A stretch of 64,000 bases of DNA from Erythroxylum novogranatense (taxonomy: Eukaryota > Streptophyta > Magnoliopsida > Malpighiales > Erythroxylaceae), in the NCBI GenBank assembly GCA_029891385.1, contig JAIWQS010000024.1:186001-250000 (forward strand). Direction: 5' to 3'. Positions 1 to 10,581 of the stretch are shown piece after piece. Position 1 is the stretch's first letter. Each line of letters opens with the position of its first letter. The notes under the pieces are model-generated. The model worked only from the letters and a program-made list of their open reading frames with translations, was not told the origin of the DNA and did no database searches. Made by a program: the position numbers and the translations under genes.

Positions 1-2
1 TT

Positions 3-2181
3 TTCAAAATTTTGAGGAAAGCGAATGTGACCCAGTTTCAATGGCCGGATGAATGCGACAAAGCTTTTCAACACTTAAAGCAATACTTGTCTGGCAGCTT
101 ATTCTGAAAGCCTAGTTGAGGAGAATCGATTTTATATTTGGCGATTCTGGAAGGGTTGATCGGTATGATACTTGTTCGATCGGAGGAAATGGCGCGCCCG
201 ATCCCTTCGTCGACAAAGTATTGACCGGATGGAAGCGTGGTATCGCTATAGAAAAACTAGCCCTCTCCTTGATAATGGCGGCTCGGAAGCTAAGACCCTA
301 CTTCCAAAGTCATACCATTGAGGTATGAACCGACCAACCCCTCAGGCGGTGCCTTCAAAAGCCCGAAACTTCGGATCGACTAATAAAGTGGGCGGTAGAG
401 TTGGGAGAGTTCGACATACAATATAAGCCCCGGACGACGATTAAGGCACAGGTGTTGGCAGATTTTATTGCAGAGATGAGCCAACCCAGCTCGAAGGGTG
501 AGCAATTCCTTGCCTGGAGCTTGTTCGTTGACGGGTCGTCCAACGTTGAAGGATGCGGAGCAGGAGTGGTATTAATCGACCCGCATATGGAAGAGAAAGT
601 GGAATACGCCCTTTGGCTAGAATTCAAGGCCTCCAATAATGAGGCAGAATATGAGGCTCTGGTAGTCGGTCTCCAACTAGCTAAGGAAATGGAGGTAAAG
701 TATCTGAAGATATATAGCGATAGCCAAGTAGTGATCGGCCAAGTCACTGGACAGTATGAAGCCAAGGGGAACAACATGATCGAGTACCTGAAGCTAGTAA
801 AGCGGGAGTTAAGTGATTTTAAGAAGTACTCGATTAGCAGGATAGAACAAGCTCAAAATGCTAAAGCGGATGCGCTCTCCAAAATGGCCTCCGAACGAGA
901 CGCCAAAAATAACGTTCTAGTAGAACGACTAGATCGCCCTAGCATTCAAAAAGTTAAGAAAGTTCTCGATGTAAATACCGGCCGATCGAGCTGGATGGAG
1001 CCGATCAGACGATATCTCCTAGAGGGAACACAATTAGAAGAGACCTCGGAGGCCAAGAAACTAAGAATAAAGGCAGTCGAGTATGCTATCGTTAATGGCA
1101 CCCTATACAAGCGATCTTATGATTGGCCCCGCTGCGATGCTTGTTGGCGAAGAAAGCGAACAAGCGATGGCCAAAGTCCACGAAGAATGTGTGGAAACCA
1201 TGTAGGAAGCGGAATGTTGGCTCATAAATTTGATCGGACAGGGTACTCTTGGCCGACAATGAGGAAAGATTGCCAGGAGAAGGTCGACCGATGTGAGGCT
1301 TGCCAGAAAAACAGTAGCCTATCTCACTAGCCAACCGAGAGGATGCAAATCGTAAGTCATCCTATCCCCTTTGCTCAATGGGGAATGGATATACTGGGGC
1401 CCTTCCCTCTCGGTCCCGGACAGAAAGAGTTCCTGATAGTGGCAGCGGAGTACTTCACCAAATGGGTAGAAGCGGAAGCGGTCGCTACAATTTTCGAGCA
1501 AAAGGTTGAGAGTTTCGTAAAGAAAAATATACTAACTCGCTTCGGGATGCCTATAGTGCTGGTTGCAGACAACGGTTGGTAGTTCGATAACGATAAGTTC
1601 AGAGATTTCTGCGACTGACTAAAGATCAAGCTATAGTTGACATCGGTAGCTCATCCCCAAAGCAACGGTCTCGCGGAGAACACCAATAAAAAGATAATGA
1701 GTTCTCTCAAGAAGCGCCTAGATGGCCGAAAGGCCTGTGTGGAAGAACTCGACGAAGTGTTGCGGGCATACAAAACCACACCGAACGGAGCCACAGGGGA
1801 AACCCCTTTCAGGATGACCTTCGGGATAGAAGCCCTAGTTCCAGTAGAAGTGGTGTTGCATAACCAAAGGATGTCGAGCTACGAAGAAGAACGGAATAAT
1901 GAAGCCGCCGAAAGCGAGAACTTCGTGCTTAGCGAAGAGCGAGGATAAGCGTACCATTGTTCGAAGCCTTCAGGCAAAAAGCAACAAAGTTCTACAACCA
2001 GAGAGTAAAACCGAGTGACGTAAAGGTCGGTGGGTACGTCCTACGAAAAGTCGAGGCGGCTGGCAAACACCCTGGAAAGCTCGGACAAACGTGGGAAGGA
2101 ACCTATCAGGTGATCAAGCAAGCCGGGCATGGCTCTTACATCCTACGGGATGCGAAGGGAAAGATTCTACCAAGGCCTTGA
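3..2181 (+). pseudogene. Tat-lineage gypsy pol remnant (RT end, RNase H x2, integrase)
   Basis: Reading frame 3 opens with the RT thumb/connection motif LRKAN then WPDECDKAF. The first RNase H follows at about 110-330 (LYLAI, later IEKLALSLIMAARKLRPYF) with a frameshift near 220-240. An in-frame TGA at 326-328 stands where related elements have arginine. The second RNase H is at about 510-890 (LFVDGSSN, EAEYEALVVGL, YSDSQVV, ADALSKM), with its acidic residues present. The integrase zinc domain (1185-1310) keeps its HHCC residues. The catalytic core shows WGMDILGPFP, VADNGW and HPQSNGLAEN, so D, D and E are all visible. Further stops lie at 1328-1330 and 1580-1582, more between 1582 and 1637, and one near 1946 with a frameshift. 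The integrase C-terminal domain runs to a natural stop at 2179-2181. Confidence 0.9.
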
Positions 2182-2413
2182 AACTCCCGAAACCTGAAAG
2201 CTTTCTACCAGTAGATAAGTTTTATCTTAATTAGTCTTTGTTTGTTATTGTTTTTGTAAACAATCTGTGGGTACTTTTTTCCTGTCCCTACCAGACAGGT
2301 TTTTTAACGGCCCACACCCTCATTATCGTCCATAAAGGGGTTCTCAGGTTTCTTGACAAAAGAAAATTTTTTCATTATATTTGACAAAGCGTAGAAAATC
2401 ACATCAGCCATCG
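2182..2413 (+). other. Tat element untranslated region after pol
   Basis: Non-coding stretch between the integrase stop and the tandem repeat. It carries a T-rich segment around 2215-2285. No ORF or known motif was recognised. Confidence 0.5.
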
Positions 2414-2900
2414 CCCGTCCTCGACATAGATCGACTACGGTCAGTCGGTCGCCAAGACAAGATCCTGGGACCATCATTAAGCCTCGACATAGATCGACTA
2501 CGGTCGATTGGTTACCAAGACAAGATCCTTGGGACCATCGCTTCGGCCTCGACATAGATCGACTACGGTCGGTTGGGTCGCCGAACAAGATCCTTGGGAC
2601 CATCGCTCGCCTCGACATAGATCGACTACGATCGATCGGTCGCGAACAAGATCCTTGGGACCATCGCCTACCGACATAGATCGACTACGGTCGGTCGGTC
2701 GCTAAGAACAAGATCGCGGGACCATCGCTCGGCCTCGACATAGATCGACTACGATCGGTCGGTCGTCAAGACAAGATCCTTGGGACCATCGCTCGGCCTC
2801 GACATGGATCAGCTATGATGGATCGGTCGCCAAGACAAGATCCTTGGGACCTCGGCTCGGCCTCGACTATAAGTCGACCTCGATGCCGGTCGACCATGAG
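2414..2900 (+). repeat. ~63-bp tandem repeat, about 8 units, in Tat 3' UTR
   Basis: The word TCGACATAGATCGACTA recurs at about 2421, 2484, 2549, 2612, 2671, 2735 and 2799, and a degenerate copy starts near 2863. Spacings are 63, 65, 63, 59, 64, 64 and 64. Each unit also holds a GGTCGGTCGG-like word, AAGACAAGATCCTTGG and GACCATCG. Units differ by substitutions and 1-5 base indels. The array lies between integrase and the antisense ORF. Short ORFs through it on both strands are by-products of the repetition. Confidence 0.95.
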
Positions 2901-3035
2901 CAACTTCATCAAATCCCACTATACATCGAAAATAAAGGACATAAACATGGAAAATGACTTCGAAAAAATGAAGGAAAAAAATAAAGATTTCATTCCTTCA
3001 AATTCGTCCTGGCCACAAGCCCGACCAGGTGAGCT

Positions 3036-5199
3036 CTAAAATTCGGCAGAAGGAGAAGCTTCGGAAGTCGACGGATGCACAGAAGAAGCCTCAGAAGTTG
3101 ACGGGACAAACAAGACAGGAGTAGGGTCCGAGGGAGCAACCGGAGGGATATCCTCATGAGGAAGCTCTTCCTCTTCAGAGCTAAGATCCAGCTCCTCGTT
3201 CGGAACAACGGTCCGCTCCCCCACGGCCCTCTCCTTGATTCCATCCAACAAAAGGCCGAGAGCAGGAAGCAGCGGCTCGACATAATCTTCAAATGAAGGC
3301 CGCTCCGACCCCTCGGGGGAGTGAATCTCATGGCACCTCTTCAGGACTGAAAGGGTTACATCGCAGGCGATCTCTAGGCATTCCGCATTTAGATTTCTTC
3401 TCTTCCACCGTTTGATCGCCTCGATTCTTTGCCTCTTAACGGAGCATCGCAACTTCCTCAACACATCCTCGGTCCTGTGCTTGTCTTCCACCGCTGCATG
3501 ACAATCTTGGAGGAACTTTTCTTTAAGCTTCATCTCCGATTCCATTTTCCCCTCCAAGACCTCACACACCTTGACCAGCTCGCCCTTCGCTACTATCGCC
3601 CTGATCTTCTCCTCCTCTCCCGTAGCAAGTTGAGCCTCCAAAGCACTCATTGCTTCCTCCCGAGATTTCTTCTCCTCCTCCAAGGAAGAGTTCTGAGCCC
3701 GTAAGAGGTCTCTCTCCTCCTTCACCCCCGAAAGCTCGTCCTTCAAAGCCTTCACCTACTCGTGGAGGTCCTGGACTTCCCGGTCCAGAGCCTCCAGACG
3801 CTACACCGCCCTGAAGGACATCACTGCACTCCGTATACTACTGCGAATGAGCTAAGACCCCAACTCCAGATTACTCTTCCTGTCCATGGTCCGCTCATCC
3901 ACGGGAGGAACAATCCTTTCGGCAATATGGCGGGACACTTCGAGGTCTCCAATCGAGGCAATATTGGCCAGCTTGATTGCGGACTCCCACTGCCCGGCAT
4001 TAGTCGCTCGCCCCTTCCCCTTGCCTTTCTTTTCCTTCTCTTTCGCACCCTGACTTGGCGAGCCGAACGGCAGATCACCAAGCTTCCTCAATCTCTTCTT
4101 CTTAAGAGGAGGCTCTATTTCCTCCTCCTCCTCCTCAACCAAAACCGCTCGGCCCGCACTAGCTGGTACGATCGGCAACGACGCAAACACACGAGCGACC
4201 TTCAACGGAGGAGGGCCGATGACGCTATGGGATAGCCTAGCTCCTTGTGTGCAGCGACGCCGCCGATCTCGCCTCTTGCCTCTTTTTCCCCGACCGCCGA
4301 CTTCACGGATTTAGAGGATTAGGAAGGCAGGAGAAATCTCTATCCTCACCATGGCTACACAAAGAACAAAACAAGTCGAAAAAAAAACCAATAATAAAAA
4401 TCACGATAAGTAATTCGACCACGAGGCTCGACCAGACAGGGCAGTTTCCTCTCCTAGCCCCCTAATTTGTGGCGGGGGGTCGATAAGAAAAGAATTAGTC
4501 GAGACCCTCCCGGAATAGGCTCGTATTAGCCGAAAGCAAAATCATATCGGCGAGCTCCTTTATGCGATCGATCACTTTCCTCCTCCTTACTAAGAGACAC
4601 GCTCGGCGTGTCATTCCTTCGCTTTCGGTAAGGATAGCTCCACGGTCGAGACTCATGAGGAAGATCTGGGTTTTCACGAAGAAGTACTTCGTCCGCCAAG
4701 AAGAGACTTTCGTGTCTGCGGCGAGCGATATCAGGCGTCTCTATCTTTGAGAGAGGGACCCGGCACAGAGATCGGACTCTGGCTCAACCTCAAAAAGTGA
4801 CGCAAAATGCCAACAGAGGCGGATGGTGAATTGATGGCGCAACAACGACGGACCATTAACAAACCTCCGGTATTCGGAGGAATTTGGCTCGGCATCGGTG
4901 ATAGGTCAGGCACACCTCGTCGACGATCGGGCGCACGGAAGCCTCATGCCACCAATCGAGAAAAATTATCGAGCAATGAAATATCCACTCTAGTTGCTGT
5001 GGATTCGCTCGTTTCTCAGGGCCAACCGGGGTCCCCAGGACAGAGGGATGTTATATCTAAGTATTGACCGATTCAACTCTCCTACGGTCATCGTCGATTC
5101 ATTCCTCGACGGCACCTCCACAACCAACCCATCCTTTCTTTCCCTCGTTGATATTTCTTCAACACCTTCCACCATACTTCTAGAACTGGCCGTCGACAT
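3036..5199 (-). pseudogene. Antisense ORF (aORF) of the Tat element, broken
   Basis: A coding unit runs opposite to pol between pol and the 3' LTR. The chosen start is an ATG at 5197-5199 (MSTASSRSMVEG). The N-terminal region holds GELNRSILRYNIPLSWGPRL and resembles the plant mobile-element protein found as an extra ORF in Tat elements. It continues through about 4913-4731 and 4677-4495 in shifting frames. The middle part (4205-3852) has an acidic run and a basic KKKRLRKL patch, probably nuclear-targeting. The C-terminal part (3755-3036) is rich in E, K, L and R in a coiled-coil pattern, then acidic, then S/P-rich, ending at TAG 3036-3038. Breaks are an in-frame TAG at 3756-3758, a stop at about 3850 and frameshifts between 4495 and 5199. 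Its function in the family is not known. Confidence 0.75.
4355..4505 (-). other. Probable intron in the antisense ORF
   Basis: Read on the minus strand, a pyrimidine-rich tract (TTTTTTTTCGACTTGTTTTG, then TTCTTTGTGTAG) ends at 4355 and is followed by CCATGGTGAGG. This is a strong 3' splice-site pattern. The intervening sequence does not look like the protein on either side. A GT at 4505-4504 (GGAGG/GTCTCG) would serve as donor and give an intron of about 150 bases. The acceptor is convincing; the donor is a guess. Confidence 0.45.
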
Positions 5200-5410
5200 G
5201 CCCACCAAGAAGAGAACTTTTGAAAGGAAAAACTTTAGAGGAGGAGATGAAAAAAAGGGGCGTATCTATTTAGTGAATGGAGAAGGAGAAATCGAACGAC
5301 GATTGAAGGAAATTTCCGAGAACTGAGAGCAAGAAAGAGCAAATGAAAACAAAGCGGAAGCAAGAACAAAACAAACGTGAAGAAAACCAAAAAGTTTTCG
5401 ATCTTGAGCG

Positions 5411-5417
5411 TTTATAA
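5411..5417 (-). promoter_or_regulatory. TATA box of the antisense ORF
   Basis: On the minus strand the sequence CCTTATAAACGC lies about 210 bases upstream of the aORF ATG at 5199. Spacing and context fit a pol II promoter inside the element that drives transcription opposite to the LTR promoter. No transcript evidence is available. Confidence 0.5.
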
Positions 5418-5419
5418 GG

Positions 5420-5924
5420 AAGCGTTCAAATTGCGATCCGATCATGCGCCGACGCGTGGAAAATCCGAGCTATGCTTGGACCGCGACATAATCCGAGCGA
5501 GGAAATTAGGGTTGTTCAAATTGAATTGGCGCGACAGTTGAAAGGATGTATGGAGACGGTACAACTGGCGGTTACAAGGACGATCGTTTTGGATTACGAA
5601 AAGGCTGTCGGAGGCGCGCCGTCAAGCAATAAATGCTTGAAGTACTTTCACGCGCTCACCAATGATGACCACGATTTGTTTTTGCGAGCTATCACGCAAA
5701 AAATCCGATGCCAATCGGTTGGGGCACTCGATCCACCGATCGAAAGGCGATCCGCATAACCGATCGACATTCGACCGTCGGGCCTATCCGAAACGCCCTA
5801 TGAGCGAGCTACTGATGTTAATATCCGTAGATCGACCACCTCGCGAAGTATCTTCTGACGAGCTATAAGATAGCGACGAGCAACAAAATCTAACATACTC
5901 CTTGACCCTTCTCTTCGCTCGGAC
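5420..5924. other. Non-coding spacer between aORF promoter and 3' polypurine tract
   Basis: G+C-richer sequence with many GATCG/CGATC words. A 95-codon open frame on the plus strand (5472-5759) has no recognisable motif and is treated as chance. This should be the upstream region of the antisense promoter. Confidence 0.5.
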
Positions 5925-5939
5925 TCGAGGTAGGGAGCT
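5924..5939 (+). promoter_or_regulatory. Polypurine tract of the Tat element
   Basis: ACTCGAGGTAGGGAGCT lies directly before the inferred LTR start. Related Tat elements have a similar ACTCGGGGGGCT stretch here. It would prime plus-strand DNA synthesis. Confidence 0.5.
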
Positions 5940-6365
5940 TATGGTCGAATCGGTCGTCTTTGGGCCGCTTGATCATAACGACCAAGTGGGCGATCGGTCC
6001 GATCTTCAATGATCGATCTTATACCTATCGGTATGCAATCCTAGGTCCAGCCCTCCTTGGCCCATCCGTAGGTAAAGTCTCCCATACAAACACGTAAAGA
6101 TCACTTAAACCTAGTTATTATTTCGTATATAAGGTACAACTTTGCCATAACAGAGGTACGTAATCATAAACCTAGTTTCCTCTGCATACCGCAATCTCAC
6201 CTTCACCAAAAAAGATCGACTTGGCGTCGGAGGGGCTTATCGGGAAACAACCCCCGACGTGCCTTCCTTGTTTTGCAGGAACCCTCAAGCTGAAGCTCTT
6301 GCAAGAACCAACTAACTCCATAGACCCAAACGACAACGTTCAGTTCCGTCAGAATCCGGCAGAAC
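5940..6365 (+). repeat. 3' LTR of the Tat element
   Basis: About 0.42 kb, within the usual size for this lineage. It contains a TATA box (6126-6132, CGTATATAAGG). Downstream is the R/U5 block GGCGTCGGAGGGG followed by CGGGAAACAACCCCCGACG and TTGTTTTGCAGG, a pattern I recognise from Tat LTRs. The end is placed near CCGGCA at 6361. The left edge depends on the polypurine tract because the partner LTR is outside the window, so both edges are approximate. Confidence 0.6.
6126..6132 (+). promoter_or_regulatory. TATA box in Tat LTR
   Basis: TATATAA inside CGTATATAAGG, roughly 190 bases into the LTR and before the conserved R/U5 block. This is the expected place for the element promoter. Confidence 0.6.
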
Positions 6366-7477
6366 CAAAATTAAATATGAATTTCTTAATATTAAAATAT
6401 AAAACTTAGTGAAAATGCATATTTTAATCTATGACAAGTCAAAATTATGGTTTCTTTTCGTGTACTATATATTCATTTTGAAGTCTAAGTTTTTATGCTT
6501 TGATTTATGTGTCTAACATGATATTAAATTAATATATAACAAGTCATGAGTCGCCAACTTATCCATATTAAATTTGATTAAGCCGTCAAAGCAGTTATCA
6601 TAAGTTACAATAAGCTTACATAATTAATTAGTAGGCTTAGTCAACCAAAAGTTTTAGCCAAGGTCTAGTTTGGTAGCCAATAAAGAACAAATCAGAATAA
6701 AAAATAAGAATGAAAATATAAAGGAGAATCGAAGTAGGAATAAAATTATTAATTATACGTGTTTTTTATAGTATTAAACAAAAGTAATAGTTATATTAAT
6801 ATTTGATATTAAATAATAAAATAATAAAGATAATTTTTACTCGTATTTAGTTATTATACAATCTATTATGAACATAATTAATTAAAATTTTATATTTTAT
6901 AAATAATTAATAAAAGTTTCAATTATTTATAAAACTATTAATTTTAAATAAATATGAATGATTTTTAATATTTTGGCGTTAATAATACGATAACAATCAA
7001 TATTTTATAATAACTTGATAATGGCCTAAGAATATCATTTATCTCTTATTTCTGATTTTTTAGTCAAGTTTATACTCGCTTTCTTTTAAAATAAAAGTTC
7101 ATTATTATTTGTGAATTATTTCAATTTTGTTATTCTCTATCTTATCGCTTTTCAATAGACAAATAACTAAAATTAGAAAATAATGATTACATCTTGGATC
7201 TCACCTCTCTATTTTCCATATAGGCATCATTGGTAATGGCATATGATTGGTTGGTTCATTTCTGGTCATGTTTTGCGGTTAGGTTAAATTCAAACAACGC
7301 ATTCATTCATTCAAGTTTCCTAAAGAAAAATGAGACGCATAACATCATATGTTTTAGAAAAGTGGGCATCTTAGCTTGACTTCCGTGTTGTCAAAGCTTC
7401 AAGTCTGGTCACAACTAAGGATTCTTCATAAAACTTTTTGCTCAAAAATCTTACACCAGTTCCCACAATGTTTTAGA
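6366..7477. other. AT-rich DNA between the Tat element and copia A
   Basis: Very AT-rich, with no ORF of note, no tRNA and no recognisable gene. The part around 6660-7100 has words seen at MITE ends (GTTTGGTAGCC and a run of AGAATAAAAAATAAGAATG), but I could not pair them into terminal inverted repeats. Confidence 0.6.
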
Positions 7478-7663
7478 TCTTGCGCCAACAGGAACACGAA
7501 GCTGTGTTAGGTTGGAAAATGTAAATGTCTCCATAAATTCCACGCGTATACTTCTGTTTATACCCAAGTCAAATAAATTAATATGCACTTAAGCAACGCA
7601 TAGTATTATATTAAAATGCTTATTTGACAACAGCTTTCTTATGTTATATTATTTTTATAATTA
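7478..7663 (+). repeat. Direct repeat X, left copy, abutting copia A 5' LTR
   Basis: About 186 bases starting TCTTGCGCCAACAGGAACAC and ending at the LTR start. They match 40529-40720 on the other side of copia A with scattered substitutions. This is far longer than the 5-bp target duplication a copia integrase makes. Confidence 0.85.
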
Positions 7664-8216
7664 TGAAAGATTTTTACCTAACCTTCTTACTGTTCACATT
7701 GTATGGTCCATTTAATGATTTAACCCTTAACACATGCACATATTGTCGCCCACATTCTCAACCTTCCTTTCTTGTAATGGGACAAGATCTTCTGTCCAAT
7801 ATTACTCTGTCTTATTCTATCTTATGAAATCTCAGTCATTTATTTTGTGGGACCCACGCGGGACCCACATGAGACCCACATAAATAAATGGCTGAGATGT
7901 ATTAAACACAATAAGACACCATAATATTAGACGAGGATGCATACTCCTTTGTAATGGGCGATGGGTATGGAAGTGTTTTAAAGCGTTGTTTGGGTCCCTA
8001 TCCTTTATTCACGTTGTTTATACCATCGATTACGTAAAGAGCTTAAGTGTAGAAGATCCAAAACTTCTCTGAGAAACTCAAAGTCATTCGGACTTCGGGT
8101 GCCAATGGCTGGAGGTATTTTGTGTTTTCGGTTAAATTTTCGTTAATATATACGTGCATGTATCTTATGTAAATTTGGAAGAGATGCTGACTATATTATT
8201 CTTTATTAGTCTCCCA
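7664..8216 (+). repeat. Copia A 5' LTR (carries a MITE)
   Basis: Begins TGAAAGATTTTTACCTAACC and matches 40155-40528 along its length. It differs mainly by a ~170-base MITE at 7782-7949 that the 3' LTR lacks. Without the MITE it is about 375 bases. The shared block TTGTTTATACCATCGATTAC lies in the downstream half. Confidence 0.9.
7782..7949. mobile_element. Mutator-type MITE in copia A 5' LTR
   Basis: A ~168-base insertion absent from the 3' LTR. Imperfect inverted repeats pair GATCTTCTGTCCAATATTA with the complement of TAATATTAGACGAGGATGC, and an inner pair ATCTCAGTCATTTAT with ATAAATAAATGGCTGAGAT. The 9-base TGTAATGGG stands on both sides (7773-7781 and 7950-7958), and the 3' LTR has one copy-like TGTGATGGG at the empty site. 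A 9-bp duplication points to the Mutator superfamily. There is no coding capacity. Confidence 0.85.
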
Positions 8217-8218
8217 TT

Positions 8219-8230
8219 TGGTATCAGAAC
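8219..8230 (+). promoter_or_regulatory. Primer binding site of copia A
   Basis: TGGTATCAGAAC follows the LTR end by two bases. It is complementary to the 3' end of initiator-Met tRNA apart from one late mismatch, which is the usual minus-strand primer for plant copia elements. Confidence 0.85.
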
Positions 8231-9381
8231 TTCAGTCTATACCTTTGTCTTGCCTTAGAAACCATCGAAAAGCTTGCCTTTGTTTTACTCTGTTATTGTT
8301 GAATTTTCTACCGAAAATATGAGTTTGAGATTGTTGAATTTTTTCAACGTATTTATACCTTCTGGAGATGTTAGAATCGTATTTTTGTGCTCCATGGAGC
8401 ACTTGATGTCGTCTGGACCGTGAAGGAGGAAGAGGGACAATGACTGAAGGTGATAGCTTCAAACATCACCATCTATGCAACGTCGCATGGGTGGTTTCTG
8501 ACATCTCATGCATGTCATATGGTCGACGTTGTCCCATTGCCGGCCTCCATACAATCTCCAGCATTCTCTGTTATTTTGGAGTGTTGGGGCTCCATCGGAT
8601 CCAAAGGGATCAGTGAAGACGATCTGTAATTTTCTTTTTACAAAAAAATTATTAATTTTAATGATTAATTGGGTTAACTTAGAACTAACCCATTATGTTA
8701 TGATTTTAATTATAAAATCAATTTTGATATTACTATTTTATGAAAATATTAATTTTAATTATGTATGTCTTATGTTAGAATTTAAGTTTTGACATGCATA
8801 TTATAATTGTTTAATTTTGCACAAATTACATGTGATTAATTGAAAATTTTGTATGTATAAATTCATAATTATTATACATGCAAAATTAGATTAAATATTT
8901 GTGCATTATTATTTGATTTATTTGCATTATTTATGAATTGATGCAAATATTTGAAGCTTTAATTTAAAGCTTCAAATAATGTTAGTGATCATATGATTTT
9001 AATTAATTGGGAGTAGCCATGACATCTCAAATTAATTATAATTATATATTTAGTTTTAAGATCACATTAATCACATGTAATATGATAAAATCTACCTATA
9101 GGAATTTTGTTACATTTGTGTTATTAATTAGGATAAAGTATCGGATTATATTTCTTAATTTACCCATGAATTAAGAAAATGAACATAATTCAATAGTTTT
9201 ATCATAAGATCTTGAATGAATCTAATTGAGTAGAACTTTAGTCCTGAAGCAAGTCTTATATCACTAGATTTATCTATTAAATGCATGATTTACATTGGTA
9301 AACTATGAATTATTATTGGTCTTGAAATATATATAAAGAGCATATATTTTTATTTCTCAATTTGCAGTTACTCAAACAGTT
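8231..9381 (+). other. Copia A leader; second half looks like an intron
   Basis: About 1.15 kb lie between PBS and gag. Up to about 8625 the base composition is mixed. From about 8626 (GATCT/GTAATTTTC) it becomes very AT-rich and ends with TTTCTCAATTTGCAG at 9367, right before gag-like coding sequence. That looks like a donor, intron and acceptor. No conserved protein is encoded. Confidence 0.5.
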
Positions 9382-10581
9382 AATATTTTTGATCTTAAGT
9401 GTGATATTGCCGAATTGAGAGGTGATAACTATAAGGTGTGGAAGGAGAGAATTATGCTTCATTTGGGTTGGATGGATATAAACTATGCTATTAGGAAGAA
9501 CGAACCACCGAGTATAACTGAGGCTAGCACTTCAGAAGTTGTTACTCTTTATGAAAAGTGGGAGAGATCTAATCGTCTCTCCGTGACGTCATAAAGACCA
9601 AGATATCTACTGGCATTCGTAGTTCTGTCAAACAACATAGTAATGTCAGAGATCTATTAAAGGCCATTGATGAGCAATTCCTTACATCGATAAGGCCCTT
9701 CCAAACACTTTGATTATCGATTGTCATCCTTAAGGCTCGGCTGGAATAAAGGCGTGCGTGATCATATCATGCGTATGAGGATATAGATGCTCGGTGAATG
9801 CATTGGAGCTTATTATATTGGAATCTGTTATGGTGCATTATATTCTGTGCACTCTGCCTCAACAATACGGTCCTTTCAAGATCTCTTATAACATACATAA
9901 GGACAAGTGGTTGATCAATGAATTATTGACCATGTGTGTGCAAGAAGAGGAGAGGTTGTTGATGGAAGAGGGTGAAATGGTCAATTTGATTGTTTCAGGA
10001 AAGAAGAGGCAGGATGATATCAAAAATAAAGGAAAAGGCAAAATTGCTCCTTAATCCGATATAAAGAAGCCGTCAAAGTGTTTCTTCTACAAGAAGAGGG
10101 GACATATGAAGAAAGACTGTGCTAAATTTAAGGACTGACTCGAAAAGAAAGGTACTCAAATTTCATTTGATTGTTACGAGTCTAATATGGTTAACGTTAA
10201 TCATAACACATGAGGGATTGATTCTGGTTCTACAATCCATGTTTCGAATACCTTGCAGGGTATGCAAAACCTAAGGAAGCCAGTGAGAAGTGAACAATTC
10301 ATCTATTCAGGAAGCAAGATGAGTTCACATGTGGAAGTCATCGGCATTTGCAGTTTGGTTTTAGCAGTGACTTTATTTTGTGCTTGGAAAAGACCTTTTC
10401 TGTTCCAAATTTCTCTAGAAATTTGATTTCTGTATCAAGACTTGTACCTTTCAGTTTTTCCTTTAACTTTTCAAATTCTGGTTTCAGTTTATGTAATGGA
10501 TCTAAAGTTATTGGTTATGGTACATTATCTGATGGTCTTTATTCCCTTCAGTTACAAAATGATGATGCCTATAATTCGATG
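9382..10581 (+). pseudogene. Copia A gag and protease, broken
   Basis: Gag starts near FDLKCDIAELRGDNYKVWKE, a UBN2-type copia gag. No in-frame ATG is seen before it; the start may lie in an upstream exon. The conserved block LPQQYGPFKISYNIHKDKW is at about 9855-9915. The nucleic-acid-binding knuckle at about 10075-10120 reads CFFYKKRGHMKKDC, so the second cysteine has become tyrosine. Protease follows with DSGSTIHVSN near 10215. Stops lie at about 9592, 10052, 10136 and 10211, and frameshifts lie between 9660 and 9790. Coding stops at the solo-LTR insertion at 10582. Confidence 0.88.

Larger units (their letters stand above)
1..6365 (+). mobile_element. Ty3/gypsy LTR retrotransposon, Tat lineage, 3' part
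   Basis: The window opens inside the reverse transcriptase of this element, so its 5' LTR, gag and protease lie outside. The order seen is RT tail, first RNase H, a second RNase H of the archaeal-like type, integrase, a tandem repeat, an antisense ORF and a short LTR. A second RNase H before integrase and an extra antisense ORF before the 3' LTR are known marks of the plant Tat lineage. Base composition is clearly richer in G+C than the AT-rich DNA that follows. All reading frames are broken, so this is a dead copy. Confidence 0.85.

Noticed and set aside
3429..4235. Plus-strand ORFs of 91 and 157 codons
   Set aside because: Shadows of the coiled-coil and acidic parts of the antisense ORF; leucine- and proline-rich readings typical of the wrong strand.
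4994..5326. 110-codon plus-strand ORF before the Tat LTR
   Set aside because: It is the complement of the antisense ORF start, whose minus-strand reading has family motifs, a TATA box and an ATG. The plus-strand product has none.
5472..5759. 95-codon ORF upstream of the Tat polypurine tract
   Set aside because: No motif recognised; it lies in the upstream region of the antisense promoter and chance openness is likely in G+C-richer DNA.
6660..7100. Possible MITE between the Tat element and copia A
   Set aside because: AT-rich words suggest one, but I could not pair terminal inverted repeats or a target duplication.
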